From Pelargonium x hortorum (taxonomy: Eukaryota > Streptophyta > Magnoliopsida > Geraniales > Geraniaceae): a stretch of DNA of 64,000 nucleotides. Below are positions 12,701 through 24,400 of this stretch, piece after piece. The stretch covers positions 124,001-188,000 of the forward strand of contig JAYMTJ010000003.1 of the NCBI GenBank assembly GCA_036897525.1. The letters run 5' to 3'. Numbering within the stretch: position 1 is the first letter of the stretch; the number at the start of each line of letters is the position of its first letter. The notes under the pieces are model-generated. The model saw only the letters and a list, made by a program, of their open reading frames with translations, made no database searches and had not been told where the DNA came from. Made by a program: the position numbers and the translations under genes.

Positions 12701-15149
12701 CAACCCTACCTTTAGATCTTAATTATATACACAGCATAAAAGGCATATTAACTTGACCTGTGATTACAGTATAATAACTAGGTTCTTCTCTAAAAGAAAA
12801 GATAGGGCTTTAACCTTTAATATTGCTCCAATCAGCAAGTAAACAGAAGCATACTCCGTACTTTATCGAGGAGTATGCCTAGTCCAGGGGATTACGCAAA
12901 CGTAACTTAAAAGTCTACGAATTCCTGAAATACCTTGATGTCATTTTCTGAGCCTCAACTTCAGGAAGCCCTTTTGGAAGATAGGTCTGTCAGCAGTAGG
13001 TAGGTATGGCAAAATGAACTTCAATTTTAGCGAATAGCTTTATCTACAATCTTTCTCGACGGAAACTCTTACTACAAAGGATTCTTTAGAAGTCTAAGAA
13101 AAAAACCTAGGTCAAGTACGGGAATAAGAAAAAGGTAAATTACTTTTGTTATAATATTTATTATGAATCTTCCTTTTCAAGGAGGTTTGCGCTTCTAAAG
13201 CTGCTTGCCAAAGGGCGATAGGGTTCTTTATGTGAAAAGAAATAGGATACGCGAATCAGAGGATAGTTAATAATAGACTCTTGTCTCATAAAAAAGACTG
13301 GGTCGTAGAGAGACCTCGGTTATTTATTTGTAAGCAGAGCCCGAGGAAAAAAAAGAATTTTTGGCTTACATTAGACCCTTCCTTTTTATGTTTTCAATCT
13401 ATCGAAAAGTAATGTAAAACTCTTTTTTTATAGGACCTATTTAACTAACTTCACAAAGCGGAAGGACTTGAACCCTCTGTGTTTAGTTTACTTGAAGTGG
13501 AGTTTGATAACCAGGAATTTAGTACTTAATATATTATACAGCAAACCCAATCATCGAGATAACACAGTTCAGTTATCGCTTACAGGGGTTTCCTTGTGAG
13601 CCAAAAGCAATTCTTCGTTTTCTATTAACAACCCTTGATTTAAGGAGAAACTTGTAAATCTATTATTTACTTACTCACCGTTCCTTTCTATAAACTTTAT
13701 ATGGAAATCCCTAAATTTAGGCTTTTTATAATGATACAGCTCGAGAGACTCAACCCAAACTTGCGAGGGGAGCTTTAATTGAAGGAATAGGACATACAAG
13801 GTTGCATACAGCTCCCTTTTGGGAAAGAGGGCCTTGTAGTGAAGTAGTTCTATTTATATAAGAAAATACTAATAGTTTATAGTTAAGCTTTATTCACAAG
13901 ACGCGCGGCATAAGTCAAGAACGCATAACCCTAAAGTCAGTAAAAAAGTTTTTAGGACTTAAACTCCACTAGTAAGTAGGGGAGTGCCTAGCGGCCCTTT
14001 TCCCTGTTCTGCACTCTATTATTAGGAAGACCGGCTTTATCCCTTTTTTGGATTTGTGCTTTACCAATAAAATAAATAAATTGAGGGTTGAAGTTACAGC
14101 TTGACGGGGATTTTAGAATTAACAAATCAAATGTAAGATGTAGATTTGAATAGTCTGCATCCGTATCAGACAAACGAGAAGTTATGTAAGTGCTTTGTAC
14201 TCGAGAATTTGTAGCCTTTGACCAATTATAGGGTAGTAACAAAGATATAAATAAGAGTGCTTCTATCAATTTACTCTTTTATTTAACAAGGAATAAGAAT
14301 AATGCAGAATAACAAAGAATTCTTATAAAGTTCAAGTTACATCAAGAAAGGGCCTTTACTGAGCCCCTGCAATCAACTAGGAAGAACACTTACTGCTGCT
14401 TAAGCTTGCACTTACCACAGTTAACCGACCTTTATCCTATGGAGCTTCTCCACATCCTACCTACCTTAGATATACATACATATAGCAAGGTTTTGTTGTT
14501 GGTAGTGGTTATGTCGAAAATTGGTTTAGAGTTATTGTTATATAATGCTTTTTGGTTTATCAAGTTAAGGATGCTTATTTATCGGAGTTAGATACCTCTC
14601 TTGTATAAATTACTAATTACAGGAGCTTGAGAGGGAGGTCAATTTACCCTTTATTAGTACAGAGTTTCATTTTTTGGATGTTACAACGATTTGTGTGACT
14701 ATTTGGTCCAAGATTTGGAGTGTCCTGTGTTCTTCTTAACTTGACTTTAGTATAAGCTTTGCATATTATAACATATAATGAATAATGAAAGAAAGCTTCT
14801 CCTTATATGACCCAGCACTATAACCCTAAAGACAAACTTGAACTCTTCAACTTTTAGAGTATTTCATTTTCTCACTAGATAATTGAGAATTCTTAACATA
14901 GCAAAGGAATTCATCTAGTCACGAGTGCTCTGTATCAATACCCAATGCACTTTGATGTTAGCAAATCGAGTCTAGTTACATTACAAGTTGGTGCACAGGT
15001 GGAAAGACTTGACAATTTCTTTCCGTTTTAATAAGAAAAGAATATCGTAGGTTCGCATCAGGATTTCTAAAGAGATTAAAGGGGGTAATTGTAATCACAT
15101 AGATATCCTACTTTACATTGTTCTTGGAGTCTAAGCGCAGGGAAATGAA

Positions 15150-15300
15150 TACATTTAATTAACTAATACAAGAATCTTAACAACTAACTCTATCTATTCC
15201 TCTATAATACTCATAATACTAATTATTTGTAATTAACTTAATTAAGTCGTATAACTATAATCTATCTATTACTATAGTATATAGTACTCCAATAAGACAC
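15150..15300. other. Very AT-rich strip at a type B island edge
   Basis: Almost pure A/T with ctatctatt and taattaac-like words. It sits directly before the type B island that begins near 15300. Similar strips lie inside or beside the islands at 35 and 53 kb (34960-35090, 35440-35550, 53815-53945). Confidence 0.6.
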
Positions 15301-18300
15301 CGTCTCAATTAACAACACCACCTACATTAGCTTCTCTTCCGGATGACAGGCTTGCTCCTATACTGGTTGGTCGTTCTCTCTCGTACAACTGGTTAGGCTA
15401 TGGCCACTGTCTAGCTGCACTGGCTGATAAACAAACAAGTCCCGAAGAAGAATTAAGTCATTATAAGAAAAGAGGTAGTTTTCTGGGTTCTTAACTTTTT
15501 CTAAGTTACAAGGCTAAAGCAAGTCCCGGGTTTTTCGGGATTAAGAGTATGAAGTCAAGTTGAAGTTTCTTGATGTTATTGGTGTCATAGTGTAAGGTGT
15601 TTTATCTATAATAGTATTCAGGATGATCCTTCCCACGTAAGACTTCGGTGGAGACTAAAGTGTTGCCCTTGAAAATCTAGAATTATTAGACCACAATACT
15701 AGAGATCTTTTCAGAGAACTTCGGTATCCCGAGGAATAGAAAGGCACTGAATTTCAATTCAGTGATATTTCTCGAATTGCAGCTTATGTCTTTTCTACAA
15801 ATTTAGTTATACTATTCTTAACACCTGTTCTTGAGGGTACTTTAACCTTGCCTTGTCAATAAGTTGGGAAATGAACTTCCCTTTTTTTGTTAGTTAAACG
15901 GGGTTTAGTGTATTTCTATTCTTTCTATATATCGACGGGGTCCCCTTTGAGTGAGGTATACGAAGTAAGTAAACTATTGCTTATGATCCAGAAGGGTAAC
16001 CCACTAAACATGGATATAGTACCTGTGCAGTACCCTTCGAGGCCTCGTATTTAATTAAAGTAAGGAGCTAGTACTTGTTGTAATAAAAGGATAAAAAAGG
16101 AATGCTGGGCAAGGAAACCTATATCCTATCCTATATAAATAGAAAATAAAGGGAGCAAAACTTATAGGTATTGAAATCTTAGGTCCTAGTCCTAAGAAAT
16201 TCCTAATAAATAGCTTTCTTTTTAAGACTGGGATTAAGGAACAAGAGGAATTTCTCCTGAAAGGAGTGACTTTCTTGTTCAGTACTTTACTGTATTTGCA
16301 GCAAGTCCATTAAGCAAGTAAGGCTTTTAGATAGCTATGCTTTCTGGTTTTCTAGTGCGAGTATGTAGGTATATACTAGAATGAATGACCTAACCTCGTA
16401 TTTACTCGGTAAGATGGACTTGACTTAGTCATCTCCTAATCCTAAGGAGGGTATAATCCGTAGCGATAAACTACAGAGAACAAGAGGAATTCTCCTTTGT
16501 TTTTAACAATCTAACAAAGCACCATAATATCTAGTATCTCTAGGAAACAAGTTAAAGAGCACCCGGCTACAAGAAGGCAACACAACAATAGTTATCTTTT
16601 CTGTTCTGCAAGTCTCACCTACTTTACTAAGTATTAAGAAAGAAGCTATAGCTCTCAAACAAAAAGGTATTCTAAAGCCTAAATCTCTAAATCCAAAAGA
16701 TTCTCTTTAATTAGACAAGGGTTTAGTCCTCTTCTCAGTTAGTTTGCAAATATAGTTATATCTTTTTTTATGAGTAAGCAAATCCAACAATTTCTTTCAA
16801 GTATTTCCCCGGAAAACTAGGTCAAATTCCATTTCTTGCAGGAGTGCTGCTAGCTTATAACTTTCTCAGGCAAGAAGGATCTCTCTTAAGAAGAAAGCTA
16901 TGACTAAGATACAAAATACATAGATCGGAATCCTCCTCATGACAACCCTGCGTACAAGCTACATGCTCTTGACTGCACTTGCTATTGAGACCGGCTTTCA
17001 AAGAGTTACAGGCTATTCAGAGACTGGCTTTCGACTTGATATGTATGTATTGAAGGAGGTAAGAGTTGAAAGAGTGCCAACTAAGGAGAACTCACTATCA
17101 GGTCAATGAAAATGAAAAGGTATTAAGGAAACAGAAGAGTCTATTTTGTAAATTGTTGGATCCCTGTCAAATGAAGGTCTTATGACGGAACTGCCTAGTT
17201 TGTATACTGTTTTACGAGGGGGATTTCCATTTGTTATAACCTGTTGTGTTCTAAGTACTCTTCTTAGCTGTGAACGTAAATCCAACTATGAATTATCTTA
17301 TCTACCTGTCAATGCCAGACCCAAAACAGCTCCGGTTTTTTAGAGTGAATCTGATCCTTTACCTTGTACAATAGGAATTTAAAGAAAGTTAGGGCTCAGT
17401 TGTATTTTTAGGAGCCTTTGTTTTTTCTAGTTTATGTTGGTGTCCCTGTGTATAAAAAAAAGATATATACTAGTACTATAATGGGGGATTAACCTTCCTT
17501 CGTAAGACTGCTGTCGGTAAAAAGGATTCGTGTATGTAGTAGTAAGTTTCAATCATCCCTAACGATAAAAGCATAAAACAATGAGGCTCCAAGACTCTAT
17601 TACTAAGTGATCTAATAAGAGTATAATACAATAGCACTAATCTAATACAATAACTACAATAAGTACAAGCTTCCCTCACAACACAAGAAGAGCTCTCATA
17701 GTTCACTTCTCCTATAAGTCTCTTTCCCTATACCCTCTAAGTCCTAGCAAGGTATATCTCTTCATGCTAAGTCACTAAAAGAGGGTATGTCAGTCAGTTT
17801 TTTAAGTTCCTTTAGGTTCTGGTTTACAATTCCTGTAAAGAAGTGTAAGTCAAGTACCTTATTCTGCTAGCTCTGAGGAAAGGGATTTTCTAAATGGATA
17901 TACTTTTCAAATAGAAGCTTCAACTTCTAAAAGTACCTAATTTTACGTGATGGAATAGCAAGAGTTTGTTCTTCTCTTTCCTTTCTTGCAAACTTTTCTT
18001 TCACATAGTATTTGAATCTCTGTCCTTTATGGAATCATGTATCCAGTACCTAGATTGCCACATTATCTTTTTAGCAGAATTCCACCTACCCTTAACCTTT
18101 TTTTTGTACTGTAATACACCCTATTTCAACAGCCTAGATTGACCTTCCTTTACAAACAACTCTACTCTCAAAGCTACACTGACTTGGCATGCTATGCTTA
18201 CTAGAACTTAACAAATAAAGATTCTCAGTCTATTCCAAATAAGAAGTCTAATAACTCGTTAACAGAATTCTCTCGATGTCTCTACCTTACCAGTCAACGT

Positions 18301-18900
18301 AAGCTTAGTCCGCCTACCCACCGGACTGAGTCTTGAAATTGAAACAGAAGTTTAGATTTTAAGAGAGTAATAGAATCGAGTATCCTGTCATCCCTTAGTC
18401 CATATGCCGAGAAACCCTTAAGTCAGTCAGAATTCCAGACCTTTTTTTGATAAGATATTTCTTACCTGTCATCTTGTGAACTTTCCTTGAGAGCCCTTCC
18501 TCGACTATTATAGAATTCATAGAGTATTTCATTCCTCCCATTATAATAATTAGAGCCATTAAGAACCTCTTTGTTTCCAGTCTTCCCAGCCTCTGTTTTT
18601 TCCTCTTCGAGTCATTACATACCACTTCGATACCTCTGTACATCTAAAGCAAACCTTACCCACTTGCAGCTTTTATTCAATACAATAATCAATCATGTGC
18701 GCCTACCTTGCTAAAGCAAGCCTTACCCTTGCCTACCTTACAGTCCCGATATATTCTCTGATGTCCAATTTCTAGTTCTTGTATCCAGCCGACCGGGGCA
18801 TATAACGAAATTATTAGCTCACTTTTAGGCCTTAATTTGACCCTTATTTACTACTTTTAGGCATTATTTAGCACGAGTACCCAACGCTTCCGGAGTTTAA
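15300..18900. repeat. Type B island 1, mosaic of diverged dispersed repeats
   Basis: The base composition is more balanced than in the flanks. Words shared with other islands include agatcggaatcctc (16922-16935, also 23269-23282), a ctggctttcaaag family (16990, 17022, 23463), ctgtcggtaa (17511-17520, also at 19931 and 36511) and ttgctaaagcaagcctt (18708-18724, also 35938-35954). The line at 15340-15430 resembles 36150-36400, with tactggtt and ggctatgg words in similar order. No gene is recognisable. It resembles plant mitochondrial spacer DNA, but that is an impression only. Confidence 0.5.
16283..16323 (+). repeat. Diverged repeat R1, copy 1
   Basis: The segment runs from tactttactgtatttgcag through caagtccatt to aagcaagtaagg. 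A diverged copy with the same order of words, including one short insertion, lies at 20183-20227. In both copies the upstream flank contains acaagaggaat (16236 and 19999), so the repeated unit may be longer. Confidence 0.7.
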
Positions 18901-19900
18901 ACTCGATACAGGAGCATCTAACGTCATATATATGGAAAGATTTTCAGATTCTATCTGGGCTAGACCATCCCTAGCATTCCTTCTTCCTATTAGAGGAAAT
19001 CTGTTTACTAATAAGAAATGAGTCTAGCAGCTGTATGTAGTTAGACTGTCCGGGGTTAAGTTAAGGGTTTAGCAGCAAACCTAGGAGGTAATAAAGAGTT
19101 CCTGAACTGGGGTGAGTTGTAGTACTAGCCTAGTAATCCACTCAATTTTGTATTCCAAATGTACTCCTGGCATTTGATAGTTTAAACATTTTGTTGATAT
19201 GAAATGGACTTTATTCTAAATTATGCTGGGGTTTTCGCATATATTATTTCGCTTAGTTTTAGTTATAGAGCCGCTTGTTGATTACCCCTTATAAATAAAA
19301 AGTTACAAGCATTTTAAGGCAGAATCTCGTGCTTCTATTGTAAAATGTAAAATAAAAGATCCAAATCAGTAAGCCAGAGTCTTGTAAGCTCTATTTAATT
19401 TACCGCGCTTTCATCCTAACAAGCCCTTAGTTTCTACTATAATAAATAATGAATGTATTTTGGCTCCCAAATACGAGGAACCCCGATGATATATAATTAG
19501 TACTCAATGTGAGTTCAAGCTTTTTTTTACTGTGTATGGGCCTCGTTAGCTTATCTTGAGGTATCGTATAACAAGTAACAAGGTCCAGCTTTTCCTATTA
19601 TAGGAACACACACCTTGGACCCGAATTTACCTTAATCTTGCCTTTCCACAGGGATCCTCTGTTAAAAAACCCTCGTATAAGTCTAGCTCTCAAATAGTAT
19701 GAAGAAGAGTTAAAAGAAGTCAAAGAGGTATGCAAATAAGTCCTTTTAGGCAAAAAAAAAGAAAGAAGTAAGACTAAGCAATTTGTGTTGCTTTAAGGTA
19801 AGTAAGTTTCAGGGTTTTCCGATTCAAGAGGTTAAGGAATCCTTTTCAGGTGAATTAAACTTAAGGTTTTTTTGCTGTTGCTAGTCTAACTATGTACTGT
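18900..19900. other. Non-coding DNA between two type B islands
   Basis: Mostly type A texture with poly-A tracts and stop-dense frames. I see no gene, RNA or clear repeat. Confidence 0.5.
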
Positions 19901-19927
19901 ATACTATTATGCATTTCCCTTCTTTAG

Positions 19928-20500
19928 TGACAGTCGGTAAAATGGATACCTTCCCTACAATATAAGGTTTCTCAATTTCTGATAAGAACATAGCACAAGA
20001 GGAATCTATCTTAACAACTATAAAAAAACTAATAGCTATACGCTTATACGATACAAAGGAAGACTCTAATTACTCTAGCAACAATAAGAATTAAGGCATC
20101 TCTTGTATGTAGGTAGGTATTTTATCTATTATCTCTTCTTCTTAATAAGGTCTAGCTTATATTTCCGTTTTCCTTGTGTTAGTGTTTTACTGTATTGTAT
20201 CCGCAACAAGTTCCATTAGCAAGTAAGCTTATTATAACTTTTTTCTAGTCAATGTATAGGCTTCTAGGAAAACTAAGCAATTCTCTGGTGTTCCTTGTTA
20301 TTGCTTTCCAGTCAGTCTATACAGTCTCTCTATCTAATCTAGCAAGTAAGCGCTTAATTAATATTAAACAGATAGCTATGTTGTTTTGTCTGTATAGGGT
20401 CCTCTCCCAATTCTCTAGATGGGATATAAGACTGAACAAGTCAATCAAAGGGTTTTCTATAGGAAGCTGCTTCATGTTATGCTAGGATCCATCCCATTAA
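19928..20500. repeat. Type B island 2 with a copy of R1
   Basis: The island opens with tgacagtcggtaa (19928-19940), shared with 36508-36520 and nearly with 17511-17520. It then holds a gataagaacatagcacaag segment and the second R1 copy (20183-20227). The order, a gacagtcggtaa word followed some 50-60 bases later by a gataa...acat/caaga word, is also seen at 36508-36580, so the two may be diverged copies of a longer unit. Confidence 0.5.
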
Positions 20501-22900
20501 TATAAACTAAGTAGATAATGAAATAGAAGGAAGTCTAAAACTTTGTAAAGGTAAAGGCTCGAGTTTATAGGTTAAATGTACCCAAACAGCTTAATAAGAG
20601 GTACCTAAACTGGCAATAAATGTCATTCTAGAGAGTTACTTCCGGGTTTAGTTCCATTGAAGAGAATTTACCTGGTTAGCCTTTATTACTGAGAAGGGCC
20701 CCCTCATATAGAGTCTAGTACTCCTTATTCCTGAATTTATTAGTTAGAGTTTCTTTAAAGAGAAAGGGCTTTGCCTGTTTCCATTTTTGGGGTGTGCTTA
20801 TTAAGCTAAAGCGGGGAAGTTTAGGTTTAGGAGATTTTTCTTAACAAGGAGAATTTGCAAATAGAGTAAATCCCAGTTTAGAGGTACTGGATATAGAGCT
20901 TGATATTTAAGTTTAGCCTTATTCTATAGTTTTCTTTTGGATAGGTATTATTTTTAAGATTAAGAAAGTAAGTTAAGCTTAAGCTGCAGAGAGCATGAGG
21001 GAATTCTTAACGGTGGATTACTAGAATACAAATAAAGGGGATACTAATACTATAGAACAATACGTACTCCAATTAAGTACGGCTTTTATTTTAGATAATC
21101 CTTTTCATTAAAAACTAAATTATTATTTATAGGTCTTGTAAGATAAGAGCTTCTTTTTAAATATATGAATTTAGAATAGAGGCAAGGGAACAAACAACTC
21201 CTAACTCTTCATACCTATCTCAATACCTCTACACTGGAAACAAGTTTTATAGCTTTAGTTATTTTATACTCCTAAACAGTTATATACTTCTATTTCTTAT
21301 AGTTATAGTAGAAACTTCTGGTTTTCTGTCAGCTAATAAGCTAAAAGAAGAATGAATACCTGACAAAAGGAACTGCTTCTCCTTATTACTTTTATTACCC
21401 CAGCTAAAAAGACTCTAGCAAAAAACTTCTTATTGACTTTATTCTACTTTACCTTGAAAAAATAGCTTATAAATGAAAAAAAAACTTTTTTAGAAAAAAG
21501 GAAGCAGTCCTTTTGAGGTTATATTTTATTAAAAACTAACTCTTAAGAAAGATTGAATTGCTTGGGAAGAGCCCGCACCGGATAACAAATAATACTAACC
21601 GAAGTAATTCCTGCTAATAGGAAGTGTGCAAGAGTTTAGTTTCAAAAAGCTTTACATAGTGAACGAGTTCCACTAAAATAAAAGAGACTTTTTTTTTTCA
21701 TTTTCCAAAAGCTGGCAGAACTTTAGTCCAAAAAGGAACAAGTAAAAAAAAGAGTGACTTCTCCTCTAGAGGGTCTCTTTTTGGGGCCTCTTTGTTTTGA
21801 GAAAAAATGTAGGATGAATATAGCTGGAAAAGTTCTCCACTTTTGTTTTGGTAAGATAGAAAACTTTTAAGACCCTATATATCTCAAAGAGTACTTTATA
21901 CTAAAATTGAAAATAGCTATCGAATACTTTATTTATGGAAGCTATATGATTTCTTTAGAAAAGTAGAAGGACAAGAAAATGAAAAGTGATACTATTCTTT
22001 AGATTTCTTCCTTTTTGTTAGTAGATGGCTTTTTTTAACATTTTTATATTAGAATTCGCACTTCCTGGATTTAGGATCCTATCGTAAGCATACAAACCTC
22101 ATGAGAATACCCGACTCTAGAAAACTTAGACCTTAAACTTGTTTACTGCTTGAAACAAACTTCTTAACTTTAACCCTGTAACTTACTTCATTAACTCTGG
22201 ATCCAGAAACATAAGAAAACCCTCCCTTTCTTTTTATTTACTAAATTGTTAGCTTTAGAGATTTATTAATAGAAAAAGGAGATTACTGTATACTGTATCC
22301 AAAAATTAAGGTTGAGTGCTCTAGGCAATGACGAATTGGAGACAAAGGAACCACAAAAGCAACCCCTTTAATTTAAGACCCATTTTTGAATCCCTTCCTC
22401 TGATGAATTTGCTTAACTGAGAACTCCTCCTATACTCCTATACTAATGAAAAAGTATAAGGCAAAGAGTCCTATTTATATACATTAACTGATTAGAAGCC
22501 GGAGAGGATAACCCCTACTATATATATATTCCCAAAGTGTTTTTAATAAAGAAGATCTCTTCCCTGTTTATACTCTTCAGGCCTAACTCGGTTAGTTGTA
22601 TAATATTTTATTGTGAAGAATACTCATAAGAATAGCAAGAGTTAAAATTTTTTGTATGAGAGAGTTTAGGACTCGTCTGTTTGCAGTTTCGAACTGGGCA
22701 ATCAAGAAAGCCTTTTTGAATTAGTAAATAAGGACTTGTATGTAGCAGCTAGAACCCCATATTTCAGGAAGTTTGGAAGGAGCACATACAAGAGCTACTG
22801 TGAAATGATACTCCAGTTACGCATATTGTTATAGTTAGAAAAGGTAGCTTTTCCTTTTTTCGAGTGCTAACTATCTAGGAGATATGCAAACTTTAGGTGT
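20500..22900. other. Type A non-coding region
   Basis: AT-rich and stop-dense in all frames, with scattered purine-to-pyrimidine motifs. No gene or RNA is recognisable. Confidence 0.55.
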
Positions 22901-24400
22901 TTATGAGAGTATCTAGATACCAGGGTTTAAGTACAGCTAGGTGTATGAAAATTGAGTTAAAAGTAACCCTACTCCTGAACTTATCATTAAGGGATTCCTT
23001 AAATTGAAGAAATGTAATTGGTTTTAGACCTATCAGTTTACTTGCTTGCATAGTACAGAAATTCTTGAAAGCTGTTAAAATGACTTACGGAGTACTCCCC
23101 TTATTAAAGAAAAAGTCCTACCATGATAAGGAAACTTTCAAGCTAACGGACCAAGAGCAAACCCAGTCGGTGTTGCTCTTTCTGACGGTGTTGCTAACAG
23201 TACTCGCATTCCCTTGTGAAGGACCATTGACAACCTTTAGAAGAACTGCTTGCTATACAGATCGGAATCCTCTCAGAGTCTTCCTTGGCCTTGGATTTCA
23301 CAGACAGAGAGCTTGTTTTAGATTGAGTGTTGGTTTAGGGAAGAGAAGGATTAAGCTGCACAGTCAAAGAGTGGTTTGTTAGTAGATAATTACTTAGGAA
23401 TGCTTAATAATAGTCTTTCGGGATATCAATTATCTATACCAAAATCCTTCATTCTCCGAGACAGACTGGCTTTCAAAGGAGAGGGAACTGAGATGTTTAT
23501 TTAGGGTTAGTGCTTTCAGAGAGTACCTTAGTCGGCTGGGTTCCTTAGACTTACTTTTCAAGGTCATGGGAATTCCTCACTTCTAGCTTTCAATGCACGT
23601 AAGAGTTGACAGGAATCATAGTGGTATATAAGCATAAGCCCGCGCTTTGTCAAAAGCGATCGAACTTCGGATAAATTAATGGTCTTGCCCTCATTGTACG
23701 GTATTCTTTAGTAGTAATAGTGAATAAGTCCTTATCATAAACTAGGTTTCACAATTTAAGGGAACCCTCTTTTATAAAGACCGAGCCCTATCTTGACTTC
23801 TCTATCATTCCTAAGAGCAGTACTCTACTTCTTAACAGTCATATTCCAACCTTCTTCTTGTTATAGATAGGTCCTAAATAGAAACAGGAAAGACTAAAAC
23901 CCTTTTGACAAAACTTACCCTCTCTCCTTGTTTGCTAATGTCAGTGAAACCAGTATCTATGTCTGTGCCAGCGACAGAAGGAAAGTAAACCGAGGATAAG
24001 TACCTGTCAGTGAGAGCAAGTGAATGCAGTTGAACTAGTTTGGCTTAGGAAGTACCTGATTTGCTTAATTCCTTTCTATTCAATTTGAACCGGGGACAAT
24101 ATTCTAAGTTTGTTTCCTTTTCTTGTTTGTAAAGCCCAACTCTAAATTGAAGGAAATTCTCTAACTAAATGCCGGCTCGAACCTGATAGCAACTTTCCTG
24201 TTTTGGAAGGCCTTAAACCTGTCAATTGTGGTACTTTTCTTGTTAAGCCAGACTCTAAGCAATCTCTAGCAGTTGAAAGGGCTCTGTCTGGCCGGTCGAG
24301 GGAAGGTGTATTAATTCTACAGACCCAGCTATTAAGTATTAAAGGATCTCTCATGAACATTCAATTTCAAAAAAACTAGATACGCTTCCGGTTATAAGAG
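22900..24400. repeat. Type B island 3
   Basis: This holds gacggtgttgcta (23194-23206), whose close relatives recur near 52573, 37134 (inverted) and 37700. It also holds agatcggaatcctc (23269-23282, as at 16922) and agactggctttcaaagg (23463-23479, compare 16990). The longest open frame of the window lies here (23065-23382, +, 105 codons). It matches no family I know, and higher G+C alone makes longer chance frames likely. Confidence 0.5.

Larger units (their letters stand above)
1870..15150. other. Long type A non-coding region
   Basis: Thirteen kilobases without a recognisable gene. The texture is AT-rich, stops are dense in all frames, and short purine-then-pyrimidine near-palindromes recur (for example 3256-3278, 4545-4560, 8331-8346). 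It contains simple repeats at 6495-6513 and 8283-8307. A T-arm-like fragment lies near 13450-13470. Open frames such as 5167-5436 (+) and 13988-14269 (-) match nothing I know and are not longer than chance would give. Confidence 0.6.

Noticed and set aside
13450-13470. Canonical T-arm GAGGG-TTCAAGT-CCTTC on the minus strand, as in tRNA-Leu or -Ser
   Set aside because: No matching 5' acceptor strand, D-arm or anticodon arm could be found within 110 bases upstream.
14580-14600. ttagatacc word, as in small-subunit rRNA
   Set aside because: Isolated match without the universal flanking bases.
23065-23382. Longest open frame, 105 codons
   Set aside because: Lies in a type B island where higher G+C lengthens chance frames; no recognisable family.
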